A stretch of DNA of 64,000 nucleotides from Lentimicrobium sp. (GCA_019429275.1 JAHYJC010000005.1:78325-142324), one strand, 5' to 3'. Counted from the stretch's first letter, positions 46,202 to 55,746 are shown. The notes: a model not told the origin generated them from the sequence alone. Translations and numbers: made by a program.

Positions 46202-46230
46202 CAAAGGTAATACATAATTTAAAATTCAAA
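46202..46230 (-). promoter_or_regulatory. Candidate promoter for the carboxyltransferase-carrier operon
   Basis: The minus strand has TACCTTTG (46209-46202) and an upstream TTTG (46230-46227) with 17 bases between, slightly short of the usual 19. It would start transcription near 46195, about 60 bases before the chosen ATG. Confidence 0.5.
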
Positions 46231-46701
46231 CCTGCATTGTGGATAAATAACTGCTCAAAAATCTACCTCATTTATTATAGGATACACAATTTCAATTAGA
46301 TATTAACACCTATTCTGCCCCGTTTCACACTTTATGCAATCGATTGTAGGATATAAATTGTGAATAACTTTCCTTTTTCAACCTTGCAGTGTGCGGGTAT
46401 ATTCGCCTTTTACATGTAAAGATCTGGATTTCGAAATAATTTTATGGGCCTGGGTTACTATTGAAAGAGAATATTTCATCCCTCTTTGGGATTTATTTGA
46501 ATAAAAGGTTTACTTTAACTCTCTTTAAAGTTTAAATGCATTAAAATGTATAAAAGGTTAGTATTTACACCCCGGCATAGGTACAATTAACAATTAGCTA
46601 AGGCTTGCAACTGATGCTATTAAATATTAATCTTAGTCATTTTATTTTTGAAACGACAAATTGGGTGGGTGTTTTTTTTGCAATTTAAACCCTCAACCAC
46701 A
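46231..46701. other. Long AT-rich intergenic stretch
   Basis: No gene is apparent. The only structure I noted is the inverted repeat ACTTTAA (46512-46518) with TTAAAGT (46525-46531). The next frame is open from a TTG at 46648, but its first ATG, at 46702, is the more likely start. I could not assign a promoter for that gene. Confidence 0.5.
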
Positions 46702-48273
46702 ATGAAAACAAAGCCTTGCCACGGCATCGCCCGGAAACAAAAAACAAGATTAGGCGTTGAACATCCTTACAAAGGGAATTTCAAACGTGAAAGCATTGTA
46801 AAACGACATGCAAGGTTGATTTACACTGTATTTCTATTTTTTGTAATTTTCTTTATTGCCCCTGCCTTCTCAATGGGGCAGCATTGGATGGCAAAATTTG
46901 GCCATTTGAATAATTACTATAGTATTAGTGAAGCTGCAGAAACTTATTTTAGGTCTGATACAAGCAGGATATCTGATAAATCATGTGGGTATAAAGATTT
47001 TCGGAGATGGCAATATTTTATGAATGCCCGTGTAGATGGGAATGACGCTTGGTATCCTAAGATTGTTACAGAAAACTCAGTTACCCGGCAACCAACCGAT
47101 CATAATTATTCGATTACTTGCTGCCCTTCCAACTCATCAGGTGGTGGAGGAACCTCAATTATTGATGATGAAACTGCTACTTATAAAGCAGAAGCTGAAA
47201 TGACATCAGATACCCTTGCAACTCTTATTGATGAAGGAGAAACCACAGATAAGGTTCTTGAGGTTAACCTGGCTTCACCCAGCGAAGCCCTGGAGGTAAG
47301 AAATTCCATATTGCAGTATTCGCCTTATGTCTCTGACACAGTCCTTAAGTCTTCCATCAACCGTGAAGAATTGCTCAACAATGCGATGCTGCGCGATATT
47401 ATGGTAGCCAATCCCCACAGTGCAAAATCGGGAACCATAATGCAGGAAATTGATATGCGCCTTGATCCTATGCCCGAATACATGAAAGACGAAATTCTCG
47501 AAGGAGTATTTCTGCTTTCGGCCAAAGAACTGATGGAAGCCACAAGGGACATGGACATGCAGTTTTATAACTACGGGTTTAACCGTTTGTTGTCTTCCTC
47601 ACTTACTGATACCATGCCAGTGCTGATTGATACACTGATGGCATTGCTTGCTGCCGATGGCAGTGCCCAATCGTTAATGCAGCAGGCATGGTTGTGGTTA
47701 GAAGCCGGAGACACAACCGCTGCTATTAATAGGTTGGCTTCCGTTCCTGGTGAAATAATACTCGTTGGCCATGATATTACAGATTATAATGAACAAATGG
47801 CCTTTATGCAATGGATAGTTCAAAATCCGGTTATTTTTGAGGAACAGTTTGAAGCTTTGGCTGATTTTTTTCAAAGCCCATCCATTGCTGTTTCTGCTGC
47901 TGCACGCAGTATTATGGTGGCTCATAACATGCTGGAATACGATGAACCATACCTTATCCCTGATCTAAACAAAAGCATAGAGGTCAACAAACCAAATTTA
48001 AAACCAAATGTTTTTGAAGCTGCTTCCTTGAAAGTATATCCCAATCCTGCCAATGAATTTGTCACAATAGAATACAATACAGGTGCTGATGTAAGTCAGG
48101 CAGTTATTGAAGTTATTGACGAATCGGGCAGAAGGATTTACAACAAAAACCTCGGACGCCAATTTGACCAGATAATACTTGATACTCGGAACTTTAAACC
48201 TGGTAATTACATCATCAGGTTAGTTTCCGGTAGTAAGTATATTGGCAATGCCAATGTCATCATTTCACGCTAA
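46702..48273 (+). CDS. T9SS-tailed secreted protein of unknown function
   Basis: About 523 residues from the ATG at 46702. The N-terminus is odd: about 40 polar and basic residues precede a hydrophobic signal-like stretch (IYTVFLFFVIFFIAPAFS), so the real start may be further downstream. A glycine/serine patch (SSGGGGTS) separates a short front region from a helical, acidic domain (about residues 160-410) rich in Met, Leu and Asp with no family I recognise. The end is a type A T9SS sorting domain with VYPNPANEFVTIEY and GNYIIRLVSGS. Similar helical domain plus sorting tail combinations close very large Bacteroidetes surface proteins, so this could be a shortened relative; that is inference. 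Confidence 0.72.
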   Translation: MKTKPCHGIARKQKTRLGVEHPYKGNFKRESIVKRHARLIYTVFLFFVIFFIAPAFSMGQHWMAKFGHLNNYYSISEAAETYFRSDTSRISDKSCGYKDFRRWQYFMNARVDGNDAWYPKIVTENSVTRQPTDHNYSITCCPSNSSGGGGTSIIDDETATYKAEAEMTSDTLATLIDEGETTDKVLEVNLASPSEALEVRNSILQYSPYVSDTVLKSSINREELLNNAMLRDIMVANPHSAKSGTIMQEIDMRLDPMPEYMKDEILEGVFLLSAKELMEATRDMDMQFYNYGFNRLLSSSLTDTMPVLIDTLMALLAADGSAQSLMQQAWLWLEAGDTTAAINRLASVPGEIILVGHDITDYNEQMAFMQWIVQNPVIFEEQFEALADFFQSPSIAVSAAARSIMVAHNMLEYDEPYLIPDLNKSIEVNKPNLKPNVFEAASLKVYPNPANEFVTIEYNTGADVSQAVIEVIDESGRRIYNKNLGRQFDQIILDTRNFKPGNYIIRLVSGSKYIGNANVIISR

Positions 48274-48283
48274 CTTTAACTTT

Positions 48284-48316
48284 CAAGAAAACCGGATATA
48301 CAATCCGGTTTTCTTG
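48284..48316 (+). terminator. Intrinsic terminator between two T9SS-tailed genes
   Basis: A perfect 14-bp stem (CAAGAAAACCGGAT and complement) with a 5-base loop follows the stop codon by ten bases, then TTTA. The next gene starts 15 bases beyond, so it needs its own promoter or read-through. Confidence 0.82.
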
Positions 48317-48331
48317 TTTAACAACAAATTT

Positions 48332-49939
48332 ATGAGAAAACTGCTTTTATTAATACTTGTTATATTAAATCAACTGTGCTATTCACAAGATTGGGAACGC
48401 ATTATAGGCATTCCCAATCGAATTGAAGTCTTTCACAATCACAATGAAACCTATGATGGGGGTTATTTAGTTCTTGGTGCTTACCACTTTTTCCCTGATA
48501 CGCGCGGCTGGATCATTAAAACAGACATCAATGGTAATATATTATATGATATTACCTTAGGTTCGGGCTCTGGAAATAGTCAGGTTAATTACCCAAACTA
48601 TATTGAACCTACTAATGATGGAGGTTTCATTGTTTGTGGTAGTCATGATTACTGGTCTTTAAATGATATCGGAATCAGCAAACACAATGCCTGTGGCGAT
48701 CTCGAATGGTGCAAAGTGTTTAAAACTTATAATCCTGACTGGGGAGTTGAAATAAAACAGTTAAGTGATGGTGGTTATATTATGGTAACCATACAATATG
48801 GAGGGTTTCGCTGGACTCCCCGGATTCACCTCTTCAGGTTTGATGCTTCGGGAGAATTGTTATGGATTGAACCGTATGTGCAGGAAACCAATTACCCTTT
48901 TATGGGTGAAAATGCACCTTATGATCTGGTGGTTACCCCTGATGAAGACTTCTTTATTAGTGGTTATTGTTACTGGTGTGATGATACACTTAGCACTGGC
49001 GGAATTAACAACCAATGCAGGCTTAAAGCCCTGGCTGTCTTTGCCAACAGCAGCAGACAGGAAGAGTGGGTTAGTGCTTTTCAGTCCTCAGATACCCTAT
49101 CTTATTCAATGGGTGGGTGGGCAACACAAAAATCAAGCGGAAATTTCTATTTAGGGGCAATAGAACGTTCAACAATGGCTTACCCTCCTTTGTTACTTGT
49201 AATTGATAGCTTAGGCAATTTTGTTCATGACTCTTTGTCCCAATTCCCCATGGTTGGGAATAAATGGGTGGAAGGATTTATGGTGAATCCATCCTTTACC
49301 TCAGATGGTAGGCTATTCACTAATATTCTGTATGCCGATAGTTCAAACTTTTATCCTGGCTGGTTTGGTTTGCATGAACTGGATTCCTTAGGAGGATGGC
49401 ACAATTCATTTATACATCCCACAGCACACTCCCCTTATGGCCTTATTGTAACAAGTGATAACAAACTGCTTTCAGGAGCCGTCGTAGGCAGCGAACTAAA
49501 TCAGGACATCATCCTTATGAAATTCAACACTAACTTTGAGTACGACAGCATTTACACTGCACCCCGCGAGTACGATTACCTCTGTCCCGAGCCTATAGTT
49601 TCAAAAACCATTGATTTAAGCAGTTGCGAGGTAATTGTTGATGTAAAGGATGTACCTACCCGTAAGGAGTATGAGGCCCGCATCAGTTTGATACCCATTA
49701 CTCCGGCGCCAAACCCTGCCAGCGATTATGTGCGCTTTTTGCTTGAAAACACGGAGTATCACAGCAAAATACGGGTGGTTTGTTACGATATATCTGGCAG
49801 GCAATTGGCCGAACTACCTGTAAACTCAGGCATACACGAAACCGGGTTGGATATTTCGAGTTGGAAACCTGGCCTCTATATGGCCGTGGTTTATGCCGGT
49901 AGTAAGCAGATGGGTAAGGCGAGGTTTGTGGTGGAGTGA
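48332..49939 (+). CDS. T9SS-tailed secreted protein with repeated DGGY-type strands
   Basis: About 535 residues from the ATG at 48332, where a clear signal peptide starts (MRKLLLLILVILNQLCYS). The frame is open upstream to 48242 but that part overlaps the previous gene. The body has recurring beta-strand motifs (DGGYLVLGAY, DGGFIVCGSH, DGGYIMVTIQ, DEDFFISGYC) spaced by about 50 residues, which suggests a beta-propeller. The C-terminus is a T9SS sorting domain (PAPNPASDYVRFLLEN, then GLYMAVVYAGS). The stop codon directly adjoins a GC-rich repeat block. Probably a cell-surface or secreted protein; the ligand is unknown. Confidence 0.78.
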   Translation: MRKLLLLILVILNQLCYSQDWERIIGIPNRIEVFHNHNETYDGGYLVLGAYHFFPDTRGWIIKTDINGNILYDITLGSGSGNSQVNYPNYIEPTNDGGFIVCGSHDYWSLNDIGISKHNACGDLEWCKVFKTYNPDWGVEIKQLSDGGYIMVTIQYGGFRWTPRIHLFRFDASGELLWIEPYVQETNYPFMGENAPYDLVVTPDEDFFISGYCYWCDDTLSTGGINNQCRLKALAVFANSSRQEEWVSAFQSSDTLSYSMGGWATQKSSGNFYLGAIERSTMAYPPLLLVIDSLGNFVHDSLSQFPMVGNKWVEGFMVNPSFTSDGRLFTNILYADSSNFYPGWFGLHELDSLGGWHNSFIHPTAHSPYGLIVTSDNKLLSGAVVGSELNQDIILMKFNTNFEYDSIYTAPREYDYLCPEPIVSKTIDLSSCEVIVDVKDVPTRKEYEARISLIPITPAPNPASDYVRFLLENTEYHSKIRVVCYDISGRQLAELPVNSGIHETGLDISSWKPGLYMAVVYAGSKQMGKARFVVE

Positions 49940-50156
49940 GAGGAGCGGTGGTCTCGGCTCCGCTCGACCACCGACGGCTCCGCTCGACCACCGACGGCTT
50001 GGTTCGACGAAAGCTCACCAACCACCGCTCGACCACCGGCGGTTTGGTTCGACGAAAGCTCACCAACCACCGCTCGACCACCGGCGGCTTGGTTCGACGA
50101 AAGCTCACCAACCACCGCTCGACCACCGATAATCCGGTGCTTGAGCGGAGTCGAAA
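49940..50156. repeat. GC-rich tandem and palindromic repeat block
   Basis: Two copies of a 20-base unit (49955-49974 and 49975-49994) are followed by three near-identical 45-base units (49994-50038, 50039-50083, 50084-50128). Each 45-base unit carries the word TTCGACGAAAGCTCACC and then CCGCTCGACCACCG; GGTTTGGT and ACCAACC within it can form a hairpin. The block opens with GCGGTGGTC, which forms a stem with GACCACCG, and closes with GAGCGGAGTCGAAAG. It is clearly richer in G and C than the flanking genes. Because 45 is a multiple of three, several frames stay open across it; they are not convincing genes. It resembles dispersed palindromic intergenic elements of Bacteroidetes. Confidence 0.85.
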
Positions 50157-50236
50157 GCATCCGGAAAAATGCGTCAGAATAGAACCAAAAAATCCTGTTA
50201 GTCCTGTAAAAAAAAGAAACCTTCAAAACCTGTCCC

Positions 50237-50701
50237 ATGAGAAAAACAATCATACTCCTTTTTTTTATCACCCTGGCCGGCATCTCCCATGCCCAACAAC
50301 CCATTGATTCACTGTATCTGTGGGTGAATTTTCAGGAAGAAAACATTGTTATTGACATACCCGCTGAATACTTCACCCTTCGCACGGTTGTCCCTCAACT
50401 GCCAAGTTTTGTTGCCGTGCGCAAGCTCAGTATTTTAGTGCCGCCGCTGCCCGCAAAAGAAGCACTTTTACAAATATTTCGCAATTTCCTCACACAATCA
50501 GCATTTCAAGCCGACAATTACCAGCGTTTGGATTGGCTGCGGGTTATGGCCTTGTACATTTATTTCAGTCAGAACGATATTTCTCAATTGCCTCCCGAAG
50601 CTTTGACAACATTAGAGAACTGGCAGACGGCATCAGAAACATTCGTTATCCGCAAAGAAGCGGAAATAGTGAGAAGGTGGGTGGAGATGGCCGGAAATTA
50701 A
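50237..50701 (+). CDS. Small secreted protein of unknown function
   Basis: 154 residues. A signal peptide (MRKTIILLFFITLAGISHAQ) is followed by a mature part of about 134 residues with no family I recognise. It is mostly helical in appearance, with Gln, Leu and aromatic residues and no cysteine in the mature part. No T9SS tail is present, so it should stay in the periplasm or be released by another route. Its last bases overlap the end of the convergent FRG-domain gene by four. Confidence 0.65.
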   Translation: MRKTIILLFFITLAGISHAQQPIDSLYLWVNFQEENIVIDIPAEYFTLRTVVPQLPSFVAVRKLSILVPPLPAKEALLQIFRNFLTQSAFQADNYQRLDWLRVMALYIYFSQNDISQLPPEALTTLENWQTASETFVIRKEAEIVRRWVEMAGN

Positions 50702-51513
50702 AGGCTGGTTTCATCCCCATCATGCAATTCCTTCGGGCTGTATTGTCTTTTCAGCCAGCTGCTTAGCCCGTCAAGCCCCGGGAACAGCACCCTTTCGGTA
50801 ATGTTTGCCTGATCAAGCTTATCGCGGATTTCCCATTTTAGTTCAGCCGGAATAATGATGCGGTAGAATAGTCCGGGATGTTCATTCAGCCATTTGCTCA
50901 TCAGCAGTTGCGAATTTGACATCATCGAAAAAAGAGCATGCTGATTCACAATGCGTTCATCCATCGATGGGGGTTCAAGAAAAAGAACAAAGCGTTGTTC
51001 GCCCAGGGCATCAAGTTGTTTGATGGAATTAAATTCCACGCCCAGCATTTGCGGGGTAAATACGTTTGAGCCTTCTTCCCTGATTATTCTTTTCAACGTG
51101 TCGGGAAGGTAATCGTTTGAATTAACGTAATTTACGCACCAGATTGCACCATCAATATCAAATTTATTGAGATTTGCAGTTGCAAAGTGAAGGGCAACAA
51201 AGGGAGAATAGGTCCAATCGAGCAATCGGGTGGGCAGGCCATGGTGCTGGGCCAATGCAAGTAAATTCCAGACCGATTCACCCGAAACTGTACTACGGTG
51301 AGCATATTTCCGGAAGTTGCGCAATAAATGACGTTCCAACTCCTGATATGATCCACCCAGCCGCATCAGGCTGGTTTTCAATTCGTAACTGGCTTCTGAC
51401 AAACCCCTGAAAATAAATGGTGAGCGAAACCTTCCCAGATTAATATCAAAGGAATCACGGAATAAAAGATCCTGTAGTTCTGACCAGTTGGCAACCCTTA
51501 CATCGTTATTCAT
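50698..51513 (-). CDS. FRG-domain protein
   Basis: 271 residues, no signal peptide. The FRG signature is complete: FIFRGLSEASYELKTSLMR near residues 28-46, then LLALAQHHGLPTRLLDWTYSP near 84-104 and the later ALFSMMSN. FRG domains are named after their Phe-Arg-Gly motif and occur in many uncharacterised bacterial proteins, some in mobile or defence-related settings. Here it stands alone beside a repeat block and a permease gene, with no recognisable partner, so no function can be assigned. Confidence 0.82.
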   Translation of the reverse strand: MNNDVRVANWSELQDLLFRDSFDINLGRFRSPFIFRGLSEASYELKTSLMRLGGSYQELERHLLRNFRKYAHRSTVSGESVWNLLALAQHHGLPTRLLDWTYSPFVALHFATANLNKFDIDGAIWCVNYVNSNDYLPDTLKRIIREEGSNVFTPQMLGVEFNSIKQLDALGEQRFVLFLEPPSMDERIVNQHALFSMMSNSQLLMSKWLNEHPGLFYRIIIPAELKWEIRDKLDQANITERVLFPGLDGLSSWLKRQYSPKELHDGDETSL

Positions 51514-51599
51514 TGCGTTGTTTTCTAAAAATCAGCCAAAGGTTTTGTTTTTCTATGACCAATATGATTTTGTTTCAGTAAACAAGTGCTTGAGACAGA

Positions 51600-52871
51600 T
51601 TAAAATGTCGATCGCATGGCTTCCACCGGATCCAGTCGCGATGCTGACCAGGCGGGCATAAATCCTGAAACCAGTCCAATAATGCCTGAAACACTGATCC
51701 CCAGCATAATGTTTCCCAGTGTCAGTATGAGTTTCATATCAAATGCTGAAGAAACTACAAGGGTGAGCACATAGATGATCAGCAACCCCAGCACACCGCC
51801 GAATATGGAGAGAAAAACCGCTTCAAACAAAAACTGAAGCAGAATAAAATAATTTTTGGCTCCCATAGCTTTCTGGATGCCGATCTGGGCTGTTCTCTCC
51901 TTCACAGATACGAACATGATATTGGCAATGCCAAATCCGCCCACAAGCAGCGAAAAACCGCCGATGATCCAGCCAACAATTGAAACCACACCAAATAGAC
52001 TATCGAATGCCTGCGAAATAACGCTGGTTTCGTTAATTGCAAAATCATCTTCAACGCCAGGCTTCAGTTTACGCACTGAACGCATGACTCCGGTAAGTTC
52101 GTCTCTGAGTTCTTCGTTGCTCACACCGGGTTTAGAGCGCACCATGATTGCGGCTCCGATATTATCACGTTTAAGATCAATAAAATTTCTGGCAAAATTT
52201 ACAGGAACGATTATCTGATCGTCGTTTGAGTTACCAAAAGTACTGCTACCCTCTTTTTTCAGTAAACCAATAACTTCAACTTTTTGCCCAAAAACCTTGA
52301 ATTTTTGACCCATAGGGTTGACACCGGCAAACAGATTTTTTGCAATTTCGCTGCCAATGATGGCTACAGGTCGCCCACCTGCCGATTCTTCCATGGTAAA
52401 ATACCGCCCTTCGGTCAGTTCAATAGGACTTACATCGCTGTAGTCGTGAGAAACAGCAACAATGGTGGCATTATCAACTGCGGCAGCATTATATTTCACC
52501 GATCTGTTTGTGCCCAGCATATAACTGCTTGCTTCGGCAGTCTGGCTTCGTTTTTGAATTTCGGCCAACTCGGCAACTGTGGGCTCGGGCCTTTTCATAT
52601 ATTTCCACCAGGGATAGTCGCTTCCACCCATTGCCCACGGCCACTTCTGAACATACAAAACATTGCTGCCCAATGAGCTGATGCTATCACGAAGGGTGCG
52701 TTCAATGGAATCGAAAACTGTGAAAACAGAAATTATGGCAAAAATGCCGATGGTAATACCCAGAAGTGAAAGAAATGTACGTATCTTGTTCACAATGATA
52801 GCATTGATGGCAAACAGGTAGCTTTCGCGAATCAGCCTTACAAAAATCAGGGTTTTGTGCATTGGAAGCAT
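51600..52871 (-). CDS. ABC transporter permease, MacB/FtsX type
   Basis: 423 residues. An N-terminal transmembrane helix follows IRTFLSLLGITIGIFAIISV (about 28-47), then a large periplasmic MacB-type core domain, and three more helices in the C-terminal FtsX domain (GWIIGGFSLLVGGFGIANIM, VFLSIFGGVLGLLIIYVLT and SVSGIIGLVSGFMPAWSAS). Such permeases move lipoproteins, peptides or drugs or pass force to periplasmic partners. No ATPase or membrane fusion gene is adjacent, so the rest of the transporter is encoded elsewhere. An alternative start is Met4. Confidence 0.88.
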   Translation of the reverse strand: MLPMHKTLIFVRLIRESYLFAINAIIVNKIRTFLSLLGITIGIFAIISVFTVFDSIERTLRDSISSLGSNVLYVQKWPWAMGGSDYPWWKYMKRPEPTVAELAEIQKRSQTAEASSYMLGTNRSVKYNAAAVDNATIVAVSHDYSDVSPIELTEGRYFTMEESAGGRPVAIIGSEIAKNLFAGVNPMGQKFKVFGQKVEVIGLLKKEGSSTFGNSNDDQIIVPVNFARNFIDLKRDNIGAAIMVRSKPGVSNEELRDELTGVMRSVRKLKPGVEDDFAINETSVISQAFDSLFGVVSIVGWIIGGFSLLVGGFGIANIMFVSVKERTAQIGIQKAMGAKNYFILLQFLFEAVFLSIFGGVLGLLIIYVLTLVVSSAFDMKLILTLGNIMLGISVSGIIGLVSGFMPAWSASRLDPVEAMRSTF

Positions 52872-53177
52872 TTTGACAGGGTTGTAAAATTAATGATTTT
52901 TTTATGAAAGTCTGCCTGGCCATGAATCAAAATGATTTTCACTGAAAAGTTCTTTAGAAATGAAAAAAAAACTACTGTTTCTTCAGTTCGATAATTATTT
53001 CACATATTTCTTAAAATGTATCTGAATCCTTTGTAAACCGGCAAGTTTTTTTTATAAACTTGCACTACAAATAAAACTATTGCACAGGTGGCTAATAAAT
53101 TGTCAGGCAGATATTTATTTTTTCTGTCTGGCCGGGAAACCTGAGTGATTAAAAAATAGAAAATTCAAAACTATACA
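52872..53177 (+). promoter_or_regulatory. Intergenic region with candidate purH promoter
   Basis: TTTG at 53030-53033 and TAAACTTG at 53055-53062, 21 bases apart, resemble the Bacteroidetes -33/-7 pair with one mismatch in the -7 box. The start would be near 53068, giving a leader of about 110 bases. Nothing else in this 306-base stretch could be named. Confidence 0.4.
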
Positions 53178-54704
53178 ATGAGTGAACTTAAGCAAATCAA
53201 AACAGCCCTGATTTCGGTGTTCAATAAGGACAGGCTTGAGCCTTTGGTACGACTATTGAACAATTCGGGGGTTACCATTTACTCAACGGGCGGAACACAT
53301 CAGTTTCTTGAATCGCTTGACATACCTGTGAAAACCGTTGAATCCCTGACAAATTATCCCTCTATACTCGGAGGCCGTGTAAAAACGCTGCATCCTAAAG
53401 TTTTCGGAGGTATTCTGGGACGAATCGGTAATCCGGCAGACGAAGCTGAAATGGCTCAATACAATATTCCCCGGTTCGACCTTGTGATTGTTGACCTTTA
53501 TCCATTTGAAAAAACACTTGCTTCAGAGGCCAGCCATGATGAAATCATAGAAAAAATTGACATAGGAGGTATTTCACTCATACGTGCCGGTGCAAAGAAT
53601 TATAAGGATGTGCTGATTGTACCTTCGGCGGATCAATACACTGAATTACTCAATTTGCTTTCGGAACAGAAATGCTCAAGCAGTCTGGCTGACCGGCTTC
53701 GTTTTGCCAGCTATGCTTTTGCCGTGTCGTCGCATTATGATTCGGCAATATTCAACTATACTTCTTCCCTTTCGGGATACCGTGAATTCAGGAGCAGTAG
53801 TAAGGGAAACCGTGCTTTACGGTATGGCGAGAATCCTCATCAGCAGGGTGAATTTTTTGGCAACCTTGACGAGGTTTTCATTCAATTGCATGGCAAAGAG
53901 CTTTCTTACAACAATTTACTTGATCTGGATGCTGCCATTGCCCTGATCAGCGAATTTGAGGAGACTACTTTTGCCATCATCAAACATAATAATGCCTGCG
54001 GAATTGCATCACGCAGTAATCTTACCGATGCCTGGAAGGCTGCACTGGCCGGAGACCCGATATCGGCCTTTGGCGGGGTACTGGTAACCAATGCCCCGTT
54101 GAATGAAGAAACTGCGGTTGAAATCAATAAACTCTTCTTCGAAATTATTCTGGCTCCGGCCTATGAAAAAAAAGCGTTGGAACTTCTCCAAACAAAGAAA
54201 AATAGAGTAATTTTGCAGGCTAAATCATTTGATTTTCAAGGAAAACAATTTCGCAGCCTTCTTAACGGGGTGCTGCAGCAGGATAAAGATCAGAAAACAG
54301 AAACCATCGACGATTTAAAGGTTGTTACTGATAGGGCACCGGAAAAAGTACAGATCGATGACCTGATTTTTGCAAACATAGTGGTAAAGCACAGCAAGTC
54401 AAATGCCATAGTTTTGGCTAAAGACAAGCAAATGCTTGGCAGTGGTGCCGGACAAACTTCCAGGGTAGATGCATTGCATCATGCCATTGAAAAGGCTGGT
54501 AATTTTGGTTTCGATCTGAAAGGGGCAGTTATGGCTTCTGATGCATTTTTCCCGTTTGCCGATTCGGTTGAACTCGCCCATAAGGCCGGCATTGCTTCGG
54601 TGATACAGCCTGGTGGGTCGGTGAGAGATGAAGAAACAATTGATTATTGCAACCGGAACGGGCTGAGTATGGTTTTTACCGGAATAAGACATTTTAAACA
54701 CTGA
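53178..54704 (+). CDS. purH: Bifunctional AICAR formyltransferase/IMP cyclohydrolase
   Basis: Last two steps of IMP synthesis: formylation of AICAR and ring closure. 508 residues. The N-terminal cyclohydrolase domain has TALISVFNKDRLEPLV and STGGTHQFLESL, then GGRVKTLHPKVFGGIL. The C-terminal formyltransferase domain contains the catalytic Lys-His in AIIKHNNACGIA and ends DSVELAHKAGIASVIQPGGS. The gene precedes mreB by 19 bases and may share its transcript. Confidence 0.97.
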   Translation: MSELKQIKTALISVFNKDRLEPLVRLLNNSGVTIYSTGGTHQFLESLDIPVKTVESLTNYPSILGGRVKTLHPKVFGGILGRIGNPADEAEMAQYNIPRFDLVIVDLYPFEKTLASEASHDEIIEKIDIGGISLIRAGAKNYKDVLIVPSADQYTELLNLLSEQKCSSSLADRLRFASYAFAVSSHYDSAIFNYTSSLSGYREFRSSSKGNRALRYGENPHQQGEFFGNLDEVFIQLHGKELSYNNLLDLDAAIALISEFEETTFAIIKHNNACGIASRSNLTDAWKAALAGDPISAFGGVLVTNAPLNEETAVEINKLFFEIILAPAYEKKALELLQTKKNRVILQAKSFDFQGKQFRSLLNGVLQQDKDQKTETIDDLKVVTDRAPEKVQIDDLIFANIVVKHSKSNAIVLAKDKQMLGSGAGQTSRVDALHHAIEKAGNFGFDLKGAVMASDAFFPFADSVELAHKAGIASVIQPGGSVRDEETIDYCNRNGLSMVFTGIRHFKH

Positions 54705-54723
54705 TGTTAATGAAATTCAGCTA

Positions 54724-55746
54724 ATGGGACTTTTCGCTTTTATGACCAAGGAGATCGCTATGGATCTCGGAACTGCCAACACAATCATTATTTACAATGA
54801 CAAGGTTGTGGTCGATGAGCCCTCAATTATTGCCATTGAACGTAATACCGGAAAAATCATTGCAGTGGGTAAACGTGCCATGATGATGCACGGTAAAACC
54901 CACGAAAACATTAAAACCATACGCCCGTTGAGAGATGGCGTAATTGCCGATTTTCAGTCAGCCGAATATATGATCAGGGAGCTAATCAAAATGACTGGCC
55001 CAACCCGTAGCCTTTTCCCACCTGCGCTGAAGATGGTTATTTGCATTCCATCAGGTATAACCGAAGTTGAAGAAAGAGCAGTAAAAGATTCAGCCGAACA
55101 GGCCGGAGCAAAGGAAGTCAGGCTCATACACGAGCCCATGGCAGCTGCCATCGGAATCGGAATTGATGTGCTTGAACCTACCGGTAATATGATTATTGAC
55201 ATTGGCGGAGGAACCAGCGAAATTGCTGTTATTGCACTTGGCGGTATTGTAAATAATAAATCAATCCGTATAGCTGGCGATGATTTCAATAACGATATTG
55301 AAGAATATATGCGTAAACAGCACAACATAAATATTGGCGAGCGCACTGCCGAAGCCATTAAAATCAATGTTGGGGCTGCAATGACCGAAATCGACAATCC
55401 ACCACCCGATTATCCTGTGCATGGGCGCGATATGCTCACTGGTATTCCTAAAGAAATTTATGTGAATTATTCAGAGATAGCACATTGCCTCGATAAATCA
55501 ATTGCCAAGATTGAGGCTGCTGTATTAAATGCCCTTGAAATGACTCCTCCCGAGCTTTCTGCCGATATTTACCGCACCGGAATTTATCTTGCCGGTGGAG
55601 GATCAATGCTTCGCGGACTTGATAAAAGACTGCACCTCAAAACAAAACTGCCTGTGCATGTTGCTGAAGATCCGCTTAGGGCTGTTGCCAGGGGAACAGG
55701 TATTGCGCTCAAGAATTTTAATAAATTCACATTCCTGATCAAATAA
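54724..55746 (+). CDS. mreB: Rod-shape protein MreB
   Basis: Actin-like filament protein that guides side-wall synthesis. 340 residues. Phosphate-1 motif MDLGTANTIIIY (about 13-24), phosphate-2 IDIGGGTSEIAVIALGG near 158-174 and adenosine motif GIYLAGGGSMLRGLD near 280-294. The N-terminal FAFMTKEIAMDLG matches the usual membrane-binding end. It heads mreB-mreC-mreD; no rodA or PBP2 gene follows here, unlike many relatives. Confidence 0.96.
   Translation: MGLFAFMTKEIAMDLGTANTIIIYNDKVVVDEPSIIAIERNTGKIIAVGKRAMMMHGKTHENIKTIRPLRDGVIADFQSAEYMIRELIKMTGPTRSLFPPALKMVICIPSGITEVEERAVKDSAEQAGAKEVRLIHEPMAAAIGIGIDVLEPTGNMIIDIGGGTSEIAVIALGGIVNNKSIRIAGDDFNNDIEEYMRKQHNINIGERTAEAIKINVGAAMTEIDNPPPDYPVHGRDMLTGIPKEIYVNYSEIAHCLDKSIAKIEAAVLNALEMTPPELSADIYRTGIYLAGGGSMLRGLDKRLHLKTKLPVHVAEDPLRAVARGTGIALKNFNKFTFLIK

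Noticed and set aside
46648..46701. TTG start of the T9SS protein frame
   Set aside because: The first ATG at 46702 is a more usual start, and the extra residues are not signal-like.
48242..48331. Upstream extension of the DGGY-repeat protein
   Set aside because: It overlaps the preceding gene and the terminator; a clear signal peptide begins at 48332.
49955..50128. CRISPR array
   Set aside because: Units are contiguous with no unique spacers, and no cas genes are present.
49698..50307. Open frames on both strands across the GC-rich repeats
   Set aside because: They stay open only because the 45-base repeat is a multiple of three; the predicted peptides are simple repeats of the unit.
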